From Trinickia fusca (GTDB lineage: Bacteria > Pseudomonadota > Gammaproteobacteria > Burkholderiales > Burkholderiaceae): a stretch of 64,000 nucleotides of DNA. The DNA is taken from NCBI RefSeq assembly GCF_003628145.1, contig NZ_RBZV01000003.1:62001-126000 (forward strand). The letters run 5' to 3'. The notes under the pieces were generated by a model. It did not search any database. It was given only the letters and a program-made list of their open reading frames with translations, and was not told the DNA's origin. Positions 18,986-28,559 of the stretch are shown piece by piece (the first letter of the stretch is position 1; every line of letters begins with the position of its first letter). The position numbers and the translations under genes were made by a program.

Positions 18986-20596
18986 ATGACGCCTGCTTCG
19001 TTCATTCGCCACTCCCCGCTTGCCACGTGCTTTGCCGTACCCACGGCCTCTCCGTTTTGCAACGGCAGCCCGCCCCAGCCCCCGGCCTCGCCGCCACGCA
19101 TACGTGCGCCGCGCCGCCCGCGCGCGCGCACGTTGGTGCGCGCTGCGTCGGCCCTGCTCGCCTGCCTGACGCTCACCGCCGTCGCGCCAGCCGATGCCCA
19201 CAAGCTGCGCCACCACCCGCGCGTGTCGGTGAGCACCGAGTTGCCGCCACAGGTCATGCAGGCGCTGCGGCGCGCGAACGTGCCGCCCTCGTCGATGAGC
19301 GTCGTCATCGAGCGCATCGGCAACCGCACGCCGATCGTCGCGATGAACGCGGGCCTTGCGATGCTGCCCGCCTCGACGATGAAGCTCGTGACCACCTATG
19401 CAGGCCTGTCGATCCTCGGTCCCGACTATCGCTGGCGCACGAGCGCCTACGCCGACGGCACCGTCGACGCGAACGGCGTGCTGCACGGCGATCTGTACAT
19501 CCAGGGCACCGGCGACCCGAAGCTCGTTCCGGAGGAGCTCATCGATCTCGTCGACAAGATTCGCAAGGCCGGCATCACGGGCATCGAGGGCTCGCTCGTA
19601 CTCGACAAGCGCTTCTTCGACCCGGCGACGCGCGACCTGCCGCCGTTCGACGACGAGGCGAACGCACCCTACAACGTCGGCCCCGATCCGCTGCTGTACG
19701 CGTTCAAGTCGCTCTCGTTTACGCTCACGCCGTCGCCGGACGGCACCGTGTCGATCGACGTGGTGCCGCAGCTGGCTCAACTGCAAATCGACAACACACT
19801 GCACGCGAGCGCCGGCGCATGCGTCGGCGTGGACTCGGCGTTGACGCCGAACGTCACACCCGAGCCCAACGGCACCGTCGACGCGCTGTTTGCCGGCGAC
19901 TACCCGCTGCGCTGCGGCGCGCGCACGCTCAACCTGGCCGTGCTCGACCACACGGCGTTCTTCGCGGGCGGCTTTCTCGCGCTGTGGCGGCAAGCGGGCG
20001 GCACGTTCACGGGCGCGACACGCGAAGGTCCGGTGCCCGTCGGTGCCCGCCCCGTCGCCACGCATCATGGCCCCGTGCTGTCCGACATCGTTCGCGACAT
20101 CAACAAGTTCAGCAACAACGTGATGGCGCGCAACCTGTTCCTCACGATCGGCGCCGTGTCCGATTCGCCGCCCGCCACGCCCGAGAAGTCGGCTGGCGCG
20201 ATCCGCAGCTTCCTGCACGCGAACGGCCTGCCGATGCCCGAGCTCACGCTGACCAACGGCTCGGGCCTCTCGCGCGATGAACGCGTGAGCGCACTCTCGC
20301 TCGCCGATCTGCTGCAAAGCGCGAACGCGAGCCCGGTCGGCCAGGTGTTCGTGGCCTCGCTGCCGGTAGCCGGCGTCGACGGCACGATGCGCAACCGATT
20401 GCAAAACGAGCCCGTGCTCGGCAACGCGCACATCAAGACCGGCACGCTGCGCGACGTGCGCGCGATCGCGGGCTACGTGGCCGCCGCCAACGGCGAGAGC
20501 TACGTCGTCGTGAGCCTCATCAACGACGAGCACGCGCAAGCGGCACGCGCCGCCCACGACGCACTGCTCGAGTGGGTCTATCGGGGTTTGCGCTAA
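18986..20596 (+). CDS. dacB: D-alanyl-D-alanine carboxypeptidase/endopeptidase (PBP4)
   Basis: A peptidase S13 family penicillin-binding protein that trims or opens peptidoglycan crosslinks in the periplasm. The active-site motifs are visible: STMK (serine about residue 130 from this start), SNN in KFSNNVMARN, and KTG in IKTGTLRDV. The ATG at 18986 gives 536 residues, with about 50 Pro/Arg-rich residues before the hydrophobic segment of the signal peptide. A TTG at 19133 or GTG at 19136 would start right at that segment and give a more normal export signal, so the true start may be there. It is divergent from the two-component pair. Confidence 0.92.
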   Translation: MTPASFIRHSPLATCFAVPTASPFCNGSPPQPPASPPRIRAPRRPRARTLVRAASALLACLTLTAVAPADAHKLRHHPRVSVSTELPPQVMQALRRANVPPSSMSVVIERIGNRTPIVAMNAGLAMLPASTMKLVTTYAGLSILGPDYRWRTSAYADGTVDANGVLHGDLYIQGTGDPKLVPEELIDLVDKIRKAGITGIEGSLVLDKRFFDPATRDLPPFDDEANAPYNVGPDPLLYAFKSLSFTLTPSPDGTVSIDVVPQLAQLQIDNTLHASAGACVGVDSALTPNVTPEPNGTVDALFAGDYPLRCGARTLNLAVLDHTAFFAGGFLALWRQAGGTFTGATREGPVPVGARPVATHHGPVLSDIVRDINKFSNNVMARNLFLTIGAVSDSPPATPEKSAGAIRSFLHANGLPMPELTLTNGSGLSRDERVSALSLADLLQSANASPVGQVFVASLPVAGVDGTMRNRLQNEPVLGNAHIKTGTLRDVRAIAGYVAAANGESYVVVSLINDEHAQAARAAHDALLEWVYRGLR

Positions 20597-20603
20597 GGCT
20601 GAC

Positions 20604-20638
20604 GGCGCAAGCCCGGAAAACGTTGCCGGGCTTGCGCC
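20604..20638 (+). terminator. Strong hairpin after dacB
   Basis: A 13-bp perfect stem (GGCGCAAGCCCGG and its complement) with a 9-base loop, only 8 bases past the dacB stop. No long U-run follows, only scattered T's, but the position and stem strength suit a terminator. Confidence 0.65.
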
Positions 20639-20804
20639 ATCGAGTACTTCTTCTACGAGAAAAGGCGCCGCGCGAAGCGCGAGCGTGTACGCTGTCGGCA
20701 ACGTTCGATGCGGCGTCGGGCACCATGCACCGCACACGTTCCGCACAAGGCGACAGCGCTCACGCTGCAAAGACACGAATACGAGACTCTAGGAGGAAGA
20801 CGTC

Positions 20805-21722
20805 ATGCAATTCGACGCCGAATTGCTCCTGCTCGCCCTGGCGCCCGTCTTTCTCGCATGTATCGGCTGGGAAGCGTGGCACCTCGCGCGCACGCGGCCC
20901 CAAGCCCGCCTCTACAACTGGTACGACACCGTCTGCAACGCCGCGCTCGCCCTGATGCACCAGAGCGCCGACAAGCTCGCCTGGCTCGCGGTCGTGCCCG
21001 TCTATGCCTACGTCTACCGCCACTTCCGCGTGATCGACTGGCACCCCGGCTGGCTCGCGTTCGCCGCCCTGTTCGTGGCGCAGGACCTGCTCTACTACGT
21101 TTTTCATCGTTGCAGCCATCGCGTACGGTGGTTCTGGGCTGCGCACGTCGTGCATCATTCGTCGTCGCGGCTCAATCTGTCGACGGCTTTCCGCCAAAGC
21201 CTCATGTATCCGATCGCCGGCATGTGGGCATTCTGGACACCGCTTGCCGTGCTCGGCTTCCCGCCGAAGCAGATCGTCGCGATCGTCCTCATCAACCTCG
21301 CGTTCCAGTTCTTCGTGCACACGCAGGCGATCGGCAAGCTCGGCTGGCTCGAATACGTGTTCAATACACCTTCGATCCATCGCGTGCACCATGCGTGCAA
21401 CCCGCGCTATATCGACCGCAACTACGCCGGCGTACTCGTGATCTGGGACCGCCTGTTCGGCACCTACGTCGAAGAGGATCCACTCGAGGCACCGCAATAC
21501 GGTATCGTCGAGCCCCTCGATACGTATAACCCCCTCAAGGCAACGTTCCACGAGTGGGGGTCGATGTTCTCCGACGTCGCACGCGCACGGGGGCTTGGCA
21601 ACAAGCTGCGCGCGCTGTTCGGCCCGCCCGAGTGGGCCACCGCATTTCACGCCGAGCACGCTCGCACAGTGGAGAGCGACCGCGCCGGCCTCAAGAGCAC
21701 GGGGACGCCCAGCAGAACCTGA
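20805..21722 (+). CDS. Sterol desaturase / fatty acid hydroxylase family protein
   Basis: A 305-residue membrane di-iron protein. Three His clusters bind the iron pair in this family and all are present: HRCSH (101-105), HVVHH (114-118) and HRVHH (192-196). About four to six hydrophobic helices surround them. The start has AGGAGG about 8 bases upstream. Members introduce hydroxyl groups or double bonds into lipids such as sterols, hopanoids, carotenoids, fatty acids or alkylglycerols. In bacteria without sterols a hopanoid or fatty-acyl substrate is more likely, but the sequence does not decide it. It appears monocistronic. Confidence 0.88.
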   Translation: MQFDAELLLLALAPVFLACIGWEAWHLARTRPQARLYNWYDTVCNAALALMHQSADKLAWLAVVPVYAYVYRHFRVIDWHPGWLAFAALFVAQDLLYYVFHRCSHRVRWFWAAHVVHHSSSRLNLSTAFRQSLMYPIAGMWAFWTPLAVLGFPPKQIVAIVLINLAFQFFVHTQAIGKLGWLEYVFNTPSIHRVHHACNPRYIDRNYAGVLVIWDRLFGTYVEEDPLEAPQYGIVEPLDTYNPLKATFHEWGSMFSDVARARGLGNKLRALFGPPEWATAFHAEHARTVESDRAGLKSTGTPSRT

Positions 21723-21833
21723 CCGTTTCGCTTCAACCTGCGCCTGACCGCCCGACCATCACGGCAGGTGCGTTTTTGTTTTTGCATTTGCATCACATCA
21801 CGGCCAAGCCGCACCTACGAGGAGATGAAGTCG

Positions 21834-23036
21834 ATGGAACAGCGCAAGAAAACACACAACAACAAGAGCCTGCTGCGCGTAGCGCAAACCGCGGTCGCCT
21901 GCGCGGCCTTTGCTTTGCTCGCCGCCTGTGGCGGCGGTGGTGGTGGCGGCAATAGTTCGTCTTCGAGCAGCACGCCCCCGGGCGGCGTGGCGCTGCAAGT
22001 TGTGTCGTTCGGCGACAGCCTCTCGGACGTCGGCACCTACTCGGCCATCAAGCTGCAGTTCGGCGGCGGCCAGTTCACGACGAATCCGGGCCAGGTCTGG
22101 GCCCAGGACGTGGCGAACTACTATGGCGACACGCTCACGCCCGCCGTTCAAGGTGGCTTTGGTGTCACGCCGCAAGCGACAGGCGGGCTCGGTTACGCGC
22201 AAGGCGGTGCACGCGTGATCAATCCGCAAGGTCTCGGCTGGGCGCCCAACAATCTCGCGGCGACCACGACCCCGATCGTCACGCAGGTGGCGAACTACCT
22301 GGCCACACATGGCACGTTCAACTCGAATCAGCTGGTGCTGATCCAGGGCGGCGCGAATGACATCTTCGCCAACACGACCGCGCTCGTGACGGCCATTCAG
22401 ACGGACATCGCGGGCGGCATGACGCCGCAGGCCGCTACGCTGAAGGAAGTGAGCACGACCCTCGGCCCTGCCGCACAGGCACTCGTTGCTCAGGTTGCGA
22501 CGATCGTCAGCAAGGGTGCCACGCACGTCGTGCTGTCGAACGTTCCCGACATCGGCCAAACCCCGCTCGGCGTAGCGACCGCTCAACAACAAGGCGCGGC
22601 GGCACAGCAACTGCTGTCGGGCATCGTCCAGACGTTCAACGGGCTGGTGGGCGCCTATCTGCAAGGAGCCAATCTGCCGGCCGGCACGGTGACTTTGATC
22701 GACGCAGCCACCTGGCAGGACAAGATTCTCGCCAGCTACCAGTCCAACGGCTTTACCGTGTCGAACACGGCCACGGCGTGCAACCTGGCAGCCATGCAGG
22801 CCTCAGCCACCAGCTACGCGCAGCAGAACCCGAGCGTGCTGCTGCCGGGACAGACGGCGGCCCAATTCGGCGCGGCACTGGCCTCGTCGCTGTTCTGCTC
22901 GCCGCAGACGCTGACCGTTGCGGGCGCGGACCAAACGTACATGTTCGCCGATTCGGTCCATCCGACGACGCACCTGCACGCGCTGTTCGCGCAGTATGTC
23001 GAGCAACAGATCGCTGCGACGGGCCTCGGCCACTGA
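21834..23036 (+). CDS. SGNH/GDSL-family esterase lipoprotein
   Basis: A 400-residue surface or periplasmic esterase. The lipobox LLAAC (Cys at about 32) is followed by seven Gly and a Ser-rich tether. The SGNH blocks are present: block I GDSLSDVG (catalytic Ser about 62), block III GGANDIF, and block V DSVHPTTHLH with the Asp/His pair. The ATG at 21834 is chosen for GAGGAG 9 bases upstream; an ATG three codons earlier is too close to that site. The family includes burkholderial extracellular lipases and esterases that hydrolyse lipids and ester polymers. The substrate is unknown. Confidence 0.9.
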   Translation: MEQRKKTHNNKSLLRVAQTAVACAAFALLAACGGGGGGGNSSSSSSTPPGGVALQVVSFGDSLSDVGTYSAIKLQFGGGQFTTNPGQVWAQDVANYYGDTLTPAVQGGFGVTPQATGGLGYAQGGARVINPQGLGWAPNNLAATTTPIVTQVANYLATHGTFNSNQLVLIQGGANDIFANTTALVTAIQTDIAGGMTPQAATLKEVSTTLGPAAQALVAQVATIVSKGATHVVLSNVPDIGQTPLGVATAQQQGAAAQQLLSGIVQTFNGLVGAYLQGANLPAGTVTLIDAATWQDKILASYQSNGFTVSNTATACNLAAMQASATSYAQQNPSVLLPGQTAAQFGAALASSLFCSPQTLTVAGADQTYMFADSVHPTTHLHALFAQYVEQQIAATGLGH

Positions 23037-23043
23037 TCGTCGC

Positions 23044-23087
23044 GCGCGAAGGCGCGTTGGCGCGTCTTCGTTACCGCGCCTTCGCGC
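23044..23087. repeat. 13-bp inverted repeat, first of two tandem hairpins
   Basis: The arms GCGCGAAGGCGCG / CGCGCCTTCGCGC with an 18-base loop lie immediately before the terminator at 23100. This is possibly an additional 3' stabilising hairpin for the esterase mRNA. Confidence 0.6.
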
Positions 23088-23099
23088 AGATGTAGATGT

Positions 23100-23142
23100 G
23101 ACAACGCCCGGTATCGTTCGCGATTACCGGGCGTTGTTTTTG
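23100..23142 (+). terminator. Rho-independent terminator of the esterase gene
   Basis: The stem ACAACGCCCGG / CCGGGCGTTGT is followed by five T's. It lies between the converging esterase and sua5 genes and could serve both. Confidence 0.85.
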
Positions 23143-23188
23143 GTGCAGGCCTAGGCGAGGTAGCGTTAGCGCGCAGCGCGAACCGACA

Positions 23189-24238
23189 TCATTCGCTCGC
23201 CTCGAAAGCCGCCGCCGCACGGCCGAGCCGGTCGTTGACGGCAATCCAGTCAGGCGTGTCGGGCAGCTTCTCGACGAAGATGCGCGACACGTCGGCGCGA
23301 TCGAGCGCGCGCAGCAAGCCGTACAGCTCGCGCGCGTACACGTGCGGGTCTTCAGGTGCTGCGACGAAATGCACGTTGGCCATGTCGGCCCATGCGCCCG
23401 CACGCGACGCCCGCGCCACGAGCGCGACGCGCGTGCCGCTCACCCGTGCTTGTGCGAGCAGCGGCTCAAGTGCTTCGAACGGCAACAGCGCGAGCGGCGT
23501 ACGTGGCGCGTAGTGCGCCTTCAGCGTGCCCGAAGCGCGCGGCGCAGTCGCATCGCTGCCATCGGGCAAACGCGGTGCAACGCCGAGCACGTCGGCAATC
23601 TCATGCGGTGTGACGCGCCCGGGGCGCAGCAGCGCCGGGAAGCCGCGGGACAGATCGAGAATCGTCGATTCGATCCCGACCTCGCAGGCCCCACCATCGA
23701 GCACATGCACGCCCGCGCCGAATTCGTCGCGCACGTGCTGCGCCGTCGTCGGGCTCACGTGGCCGAAACGGTTGGCCGACGGCGCCGCGACACCGCCGTG
23801 GCCGCCGCGCCGCGCGCCGAAAGCCGCGAGCAGCGCCTGCGCGACCGGATGCGACGGACAGCGCAGGCCGACCGAATCCTGCCCGCCGCTGACGGCCGCC
23901 GGAATGCGGGCGGCCCTCTTCAGGATCAGCGTGAGCGGGCCCGGCCAGAACGCGTCGATGAGCCGCTGCGCGTCGGCAGGCAAATGCTCGACCCAGTACT
24001 GCGGGTCGCCATGCGGCGCGAGGTGGACGATCACCGGATGGTTCGCCGGCCGCCCCTTGGCCTCGTAGATGCGCGCGACAGCCTGCGGATTCTCGGCGTC
24101 GCCGCCCAGACCATAGACGGTCTCGGTCGGAAATGCGACGAGCTGGCCCGCATCGAGCAGCGCGGCGGCCTCGGCGATCTGCGCGTCCGTCACGAAGGGC
24201 GTGGCGGACACAATGGGTGGGGTCGGTCGATCGGACAT
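23189..24238 (-). CDS. sua5: L-threonylcarbamoyladenylate synthase, Sua5 type
   Basis: A 349-residue Sua5/YciO/YrdC-family enzyme. It makes threonylcarbamoyl-AMP from Thr, bicarbonate and ATP for the t6A modification at position 37 of ANN-decoding tRNAs. The YrdC domain (about 15-205) shows the substrate-binding GQLVAFPTETVYGLGGDA near the N-terminus and PSANRFGHVSPTTAQHV. The extra C-terminal Sua5 domain (about 215-349) marks the long form rather than the short TsaC. It lies 27 bp downstream of purK and ends the pur operon, an arrangement often seen in Burkholderia. Confidence 0.93.
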   Translation of the reverse strand: MSDRPTPPIVSATPFVTDAQIAEAAALLDAGQLVAFPTETVYGLGGDAENPQAVARIYEAKGRPANHPVIVHLAPHGDPQYWVEHLPADAQRLIDAFWPGPLTLILKRAARIPAAVSGGQDSVGLRCPSHPVAQALLAAFGARRGGHGGVAAPSANRFGHVSPTTAQHVRDEFGAGVHVLDGGACEVGIESTILDLSRGFPALLRPGRVTPHEIADVLGVAPRLPDGSDATAPRASGTLKAHYAPRTPLALLPFEALEPLLAQARVSGTRVALVARASRAGAWADMANVHFVAAPEDPHVYARELYGLLRALDRADVSRIFVEKLPDTPDWIAVNDRLGRAAAAFEASE

Positions 24239-24265
24239 CGGTTCAACGCAATGGCAAAGCCGGCT

Positions 24266-25480
24266 TCAGCCGAGCGGAATGTGCAACAGACGCGCGCAGT
24301 CGCGCGCCGCGGTACGCGCCTCGTCGAGCGTCGCGGCCGTGAAATTGATATGCCCCATCTTGCGGCCGGGACGTGCGTCTTCCTTGCCGTACAGATGCAG
24401 ACGCGCAGCTGGCATCGCGGCCACTTCGTGCCACGGTGGCGTAATCGGCGTGGCGCTGGTCTGCGGCGCGCCGCTCGGGCCCGTCGTGAACCAGACATCG
24501 CCGAGGATGTTCAGCATGACGGCCGGCGAATGCTGGCGCGTGTCGCCGAGCGGCATGCCCGTCATCGCGCGCACCTGCTGCTCGAACTGGCTCGCGGCGC
24601 ATGCGTCGACCGTGTGATGGCCCGAGTTATGCGGCCGCGGCGCCATTTCGTTGGCGACGAGCGAACCGTCTTCGAGCACGAAGAATTCGACGCACAGCAC
24701 GCCGACGTAGCCAAGCGCCTCGGCGATGCGCAGCGCGGCCTGCTGGGCCTGCGCGACGAGCAACGGGCTCGCGTCGGGCGCCGGCACGATCGTTTGCGCG
24801 AGCACGCCGTTGCGGTGCGCGTTCTGCGCGAGCGGATAAACGGCCGTCGCGCCGCTCGTGCCACGCGCGATCAGCGCCGACACTTCGAACTTGAGCGGCA
24901 GCCGCTTCTCGAGCACGCACGGCACCCCGCGGAGCGCGGCGTACGCGTCGCGCACTTCCTGCGCGTTCGTCACGCGGACCTGCCCCTTGCCGTCGTAGCC
25001 AAGCCGTGCGGTCTTCAGGATGCCGGGCAGCACCGCTTGCAGCGCATCGTCGGTGAGCGCCGCGAGCGCCTCCCCCGACTCGATCACGACATGCGGCGCC
25101 ACCGGCACACCCGAGGACGCGATGAAACGCTTCTCGGCGATGCGGTCCTGTGCAATCGCGACGCAGCGGCCCGCCGGGCTCACGAACGTCGTGCGCGCGA
25201 GAAAGTCGAGACTCGCGGCCGGCACGTTCTCGAACTCCGTCGACACCGCCGCGCACAGCCGCGCGAGCTCGGTCAGCGCAGCTTCGTCGGTGTAAGCGGC
25301 GCGCAGATGCTTGTCGGCGACGCTGCCGGCAGGGCTCGTCTCGTCGGGATCGAGCACGGCCACGCGATAGCCCATCGCTTGCGCGGCGAAGCAGAACATG
25401 CGGCCGAGCTGGCCGCCGCCGACCATGCCGAGCCAGGCGCCGGGCATGATCGGGGAAACGGGGGTGTTCTCTGGAGTCAT
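24266..25480 (-). CDS. purK: 5-(carboxyamino)imidazole ribonucleotide synthase
   Basis: A 404-residue ATP-grasp enzyme that carboxylates AIR with ATP and bicarbonate, step 6a of bacterial purine synthesis. The N-terminal nucleotide motif is [11 protein letters not shown], and the ATP-grasp centre includes [13 protein letters not shown] and the metal-binding [23 protein letters not shown] 25480 is placed just before the conserved N-terminus. The frame is open further upstream but that stretch covers the purE gap and is not protein-like. It works directly with PurE, encoded just upstream. Confidence 0.95.
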   Translation of the reverse strand: MTPENTPVSPIMPGAWLGMVGGGQLGRMFCFAAQAMGYRVAVLDPDETSPAGSVADKHLRAAYTDEAALTELARLCAAVSTEFENVPAASLDFLARTTFVSPAGRCVAIAQDRIAEKRFIASSGVPVAPHVVIESGEALAALTDDALQAVLPGILKTARLGYDGKGQVRVTNAQEVRDAYAALRGVPCVLEKRLPLKFEVSALIARGTSGATAVYPLAQNAHRNGVLAQTIVPAPDASPLLVAQAQQAALRIAEALGYVGVLCVEFFVLEDGSLVANEMAPRPHNSGHHTVDACAASQFEQQVRAMTGMPLGDTRQHSPAVMLNILGDVWFTTGPSGAPQTSATPITPPWHEVAAMPAARLHLYGKEDARPGRKMGHINFTAATLDEARTAARDCARLLHIPLG

Positions 25481-25613
25481 CTCAGTGGTCGGTCGCGCCC
25501 GATACGCACCAGCGCGGCAAGCATCGCCGCTCATGTCGATCGGGCCGGGGTCACACGGTAAAACGGTCGAAGTCGAATGGCGCCTTCGCGAGAGGCTCGG
25601 CGCCCGACGACGC

Positions 25614-26135
25614 TCAAAGCTCGGGCAGCACCATGGCGTGCGCGGCCTCGTTCTGCCGCACGCGAAATGCCGCCAACTGCTGCGTAAAATCTTCGGACGT
25701 GCCGGCCAGCAGCGCGACGGCAAACAGCGCCGCATTCGCGGCACCGGCCTCACCGATCGCGAACGTCGCGACGGGCACACCCTTGGGCATTTGCACAATC
25801 GAGTGCAACGAATCGACGCCCTTCAGATACTTGCTGGCAACGGGCACGCCGAGCACGGGCACCGTCGTCTTGGCCGCCAGCATGCCGGGCAGGTGTGCCG
25901 CACCGCCCGCGCCCGCGATGATCGCGCGCAAGCCGCGCTCGCGCGCGCGCTCGGCGTAATCGAACATCTCGTCGGGCATGCGGTGCGCGGAGACAACCTT
26001 CGCTTCGTACGGCACGCCGAAGTCGCGCAGGATCGTCACCGCATGTTTCATGACGTCCCAATCCGAGCTCGATCCCATCACCACGCCGACGAGCGGCGCG
26101 TGATGCGTGTGGGCGGTCTGGACTTGTTCGCTCAT
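25614..26135 (-). CDS. purE: N5-carboxyaminoimidazole ribonucleotide mutase
   Basis: A 173-residue class-I PurE that moves the carboxyl group of N5-CAIR to carbon, giving CAIR. The hallmark motifs are [13 protein letters not shown] at the N-terminus, SAHRMPDEM, and the glycine loop [13 protein letters not shown]. The length is typical. It sits between purC and purK in one minus-strand operon, 59 bp after purC and 133 bp before purK. Confidence 0.96.
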   Translation of the reverse strand: MSEQVQTAHTHHAPLVGVVMGSSSDWDVMKHAVTILRDFGVPYEAKVVSAHRMPDEMFDYAERARERGLRAIIAGAGGAAHLPGMLAAKTTVPVLGVPVASKYLKGVDSLHSIVQMPKGVPVATFAIGEAGAANAALFAVALLAGTSEDFTQQLAAFRVRQNEAAHAMVLPEL

Positions 26136-26194
26136 CAGCGGTCTTCCTTCTTCGAGAATGCGTTCTCGATATCGATGCTAGTGGTTACGCGAGG

Positions 26195-27085
26195 TTAGGC
26201 AAGCTTTTGCCCGGTCAGACGCTCGAGCGCTTCGCAGTACTTCTCGCTCGTGCGGGCGACGACATCGGCCGGCAGCTGCGGCGCGGGCGCCGTCTTGCCC
26301 CAGTCCTGCGTCTCGAGCCAGTCGCGCACGAATTGCTTGTCGAACGACGGCGGGTTCGTGCCGACGCGGTATTGGTCCGCCGGCCAGAAGCGCGAGGAGT
26401 CGGCCGTGAGCGCTTCGTCCATCAGGTAGAGCTTGCCGTCGGTATCGAGGCCGAATTCGAACTTCGTATCGGCGATGATGATGCCGCGCGTCGCCGCATA
26501 CTCGGACGCTTCCTGGTACAGCTTGATCGAAATGTCGCGGATCGTGGCGGCCAGCTCGGTGCCGATGCGGCGCTCCATATCCTCGAAGCTGATGTTCTCG
26601 TCGTGCTGCCCCATTTCGGCCTTCGCGGCCGGCGTGAAGATCGGCTCGGGCAGCTTCTCTGCGTTTTGCAGGCCAGGGGGCAGCGCGACGCCGCAAATGG
26701 CGCCCGTTGCCTGATAGTCCTTCCAGCCGCTGCCAGCCAGATAGCCACGCACGACGGCTTCGACGAGGATCGGCTCGAGGCGCTTGACGACCACGGCCCG
26801 GCCCTTGACCTGCTCGACCTCGTCGGCAGCCACGACGCTCTCGGGCGCCACGCCCGTCAGGTGATTCGGCACGATATGCTGAAGGCGCTCGAACCAGAAA
26901 TTGGCCATCTGGTTCAGCACGCGGCCCTTGTCGGGAATCGGCTCACCCATCACGACGTCGAATGCCGACAGGCGATCGGTCGTGACGATCAGGAGGCGGT
27001 CGTTGCCGACGGCATAGTTGTCGCGGACCTTGCCGCGGCCCAGCATGGGCAGCGAGCGAAGCGAGGATTCGTAAAGGGTAGACAT
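26195..27085 (-). CDS. purC: Phosphoribosylaminoimidazole-succinocarboxamide synthase
   Basis: A 296-residue SAICAR synthetase that couples CAIR and aspartate using ATP. The sequence shows the family N-terminus [13 protein letters not shown], the central [22 protein letters not shown] in two parts, and [19 protein letters not shown] near the C-terminus. The length is that of the long (yeast-like) form common in beta-proteobacteria. It is the first gene of the purC-purE-purK-sua5 series, which is separated from fba upstream by a terminator. Confidence 0.96.
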   Translation of the reverse strand: MSTLYESSLRSLPMLGRGKVRDNYAVGNDRLLIVTTDRLSAFDVVMGEPIPDKGRVLNQMANFWFERLQHIVPNHLTGVAPESVVAADEVEQVKGRAVVVKRLEPILVEAVVRGYLAGSGWKDYQATGAICGVALPPGLQNAEKLPEPIFTPAAKAEMGQHDENISFEDMERRIGTELAATIRDISIKLYQEASEYAATRGIIIADTKFEFGLDTDGKLYLMDEALTADSSRFWPADQYRVGTNPPSFDKQFVRDWLETQDWGKTAPAPQLPADVVARTSEKYCEALERLTGQKLA

Positions 27086-27192
27086 CGTCGTAAACCGTCA
27101 GTGGATGGAAACCAAGGTGAACACGGGGCTGGTGAAGCGTTCAGTCAAGCGTTCGAAAACGATCAAATAAAGCGTTCAAAACAAAAGGCAAA

Positions 27193-27223
27193 CGCCGTTC
27201 CCAACGATGATGCGGGAACGGCG
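27193..27223 (-). terminator. Terminator of fba
   Basis: A 10-bp stem (CGCCGTTCCC / GGGAACGGCG) with an 11-base loop, followed on the minus strand by the T-rich tail TTTGCCTTTTGTTTT. It separates the glycolytic series from the pur operon. Confidence 0.75.
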
Positions 27224-27288
27224 ATCGATCTACAACCTGGCCGACCGGCTAACGCGCATTCGCGAGAGCACGACCGGCCCAGGCGGCG

Positions 27289-28353
27289 TCAGCGCACGAC
27301 TTGCGCGAGCTCGCCCGCCTTGTACTTCTCGGCCATCTTATCGAGCGGCACCACCTTGATCTTGGCCGCCTGGCCTTCGCAACCGAACGCCAGATAGCGG
27401 TCGACGCAGATCTTCTTGGCCGCTTCGCGTGCGGGCTTCAGGTAGTCGCGCGGGTCGAACTTGCTCGGGTTCTCGAACAGGTAGCGACGGATCGCGCCCG
27501 TGATCGCCAGACGCAGGTCGGTGTCGATGTTGATCTTGCGCACGCCGTGCTTGATGCCTTCCTGAATCTCTTCGACGGGCACGCCGTACGTTTCCTTCAT
27601 GTCGCCGCCGAACTCGCGGATCTCGGCCAGCAGTTCCTGCGGCACCGACGACGAACCGTGCATGACGAGGTGCGTGTTCGGGATGCGCGCATGGATTTCC
27701 TTGATGCGCTCGATCGCGAGGATGTCGCCGGTCGGCTTCTTCGTGAACTTGTAGGCGCCGTGCGAGGTGCCGATCGCGATGGCCAGCGCGTCGCATTGCG
27801 TCGCGCGCACGAAGTCGGCCGCCTGCTCGACGTCGGTCAGCAGCTGCTCGCGCGTCATGGTGCCTTCCGCGCCGTGGCCATCTTCCTTGTCGCCCTTCAT
27901 CGTCTCGAGCGAACCGAGCACGCCGAGCTCGGCCTCGACCGTCACGCCGATCGAGTGCGCCATCTCGACGACCTTGCGCGACACGTCGACGTTGTATTCA
28001 TACGACGCAACGGTCTTGCCGTCGGCCTCGAGTGAACCGTCCATCATGACGCTGGTAAAGCCGCTGCGCATCGCAGCCATGCAGACGGCCGGCGACTGGC
28101 CGTGGTCCTGGTGCATCACGACCGGAATATGCGGGTACGACTCGATCGCCGCTTCGATCAGGTGGCGCAGGAACGGCTCGCCCGCGTATTTGCGTGCACC
28201 GGCCGAGGCTTGCATGATGACCGGGGCGCCAACTTGATCCGCCGCGGCCATGATCGCCTGAACCTGCTCCAGGTTGTTCACGTTGAACGCAGGCAGGCCG
28301 TAGCCGTGCTCGGCAGCGTGGTCGAGCAGTTGACGCATTGATACGAGAGGCAT
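27289..28353 (-). CDS. fba: Fructose-bisphosphate aldolase, class II
   Basis: A 354-residue zinc-dependent aldolase that cleaves fructose 1,6-bisphosphate into two triose phosphates, also acting in gluconeogenesis. The zinc-binding [10 protein letters not shown] (residues 78-87) is visible, with the later His in GTSHGAYKF and VMHGSSSVP, and the phosphate loop [10 protein letters not shown]. The subtype resembles the Calvin-cycle (CbbA-like) class found in beta-proteobacteria. The start at 28353 has AAGGAG 7 bases upstream. It follows pyk and pgk on the same strand. Confidence 0.95.
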   Translation of the reverse strand: MPLVSMRQLLDHAAEHGYGLPAFNVNNLEQVQAIMAAADQVGAPVIMQASAGARKYAGEPFLRHLIEAAIESYPHIPVVMHQDHGQSPAVCMAAMRSGFTSVMMDGSLEADGKTVASYEYNVDVSRKVVEMAHSIGVTVEAELGVLGSLETMKGDKEDGHGAEGTMTREQLLTDVEQAADFVRATQCDALAIAIGTSHGAYKFTKKPTGDILAIERIKEIHARIPNTHLVMHGSSSVPQELLAEIREFGGDMKETYGVPVEEIQEGIKHGVRKINIDTDLRLAITGAIRRYLFENPSKFDPRDYLKPAREAAKKICVDRYLAFGCEGQAAKIKVVPLDKMAEKYKAGELAQVVR

Positions 28354-28512
28354 GCTGTTACTCCTTGGATTGAAATCGGGTGCTCGGTCGGCACTTTTGT
28401 GCGAATTACGCGATTTTATCGCGAAGCGGGCGGCACTCCCGCATTCGGGGTCGATTGAGCGTGTTCGCGCGAACAATCGCGGTCAATCTGCTCTGCTATC
28501 GCCCCTGACGGC

Positions 28513-28537
28513 GAACGCCGGCTCGTGGCCGGCGTTC
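28513..28537. terminator. Hairpin between pyk and fba
   Basis: A 10-bp stem (GAACGCCGGC / GCCGGCGTTC) with a 5-base loop, 23 bp past the pyk stop. The T-rich flank (CCTTGTTTTC) is on the plus-strand side, so as a pyk terminator it is unusual. It may instead attenuate or stabilise the transcript. Confidence 0.5.
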
Positions 28538-28559
28538 CCTTGTTTTCAACTTGCGCGGC

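Noticed and set aside
23342-25561. 739-codon plus-strand open frame opposite sua5 and purK
   Set aside because: Antisense to two conserved enzymes, Arg-rich, no motif.
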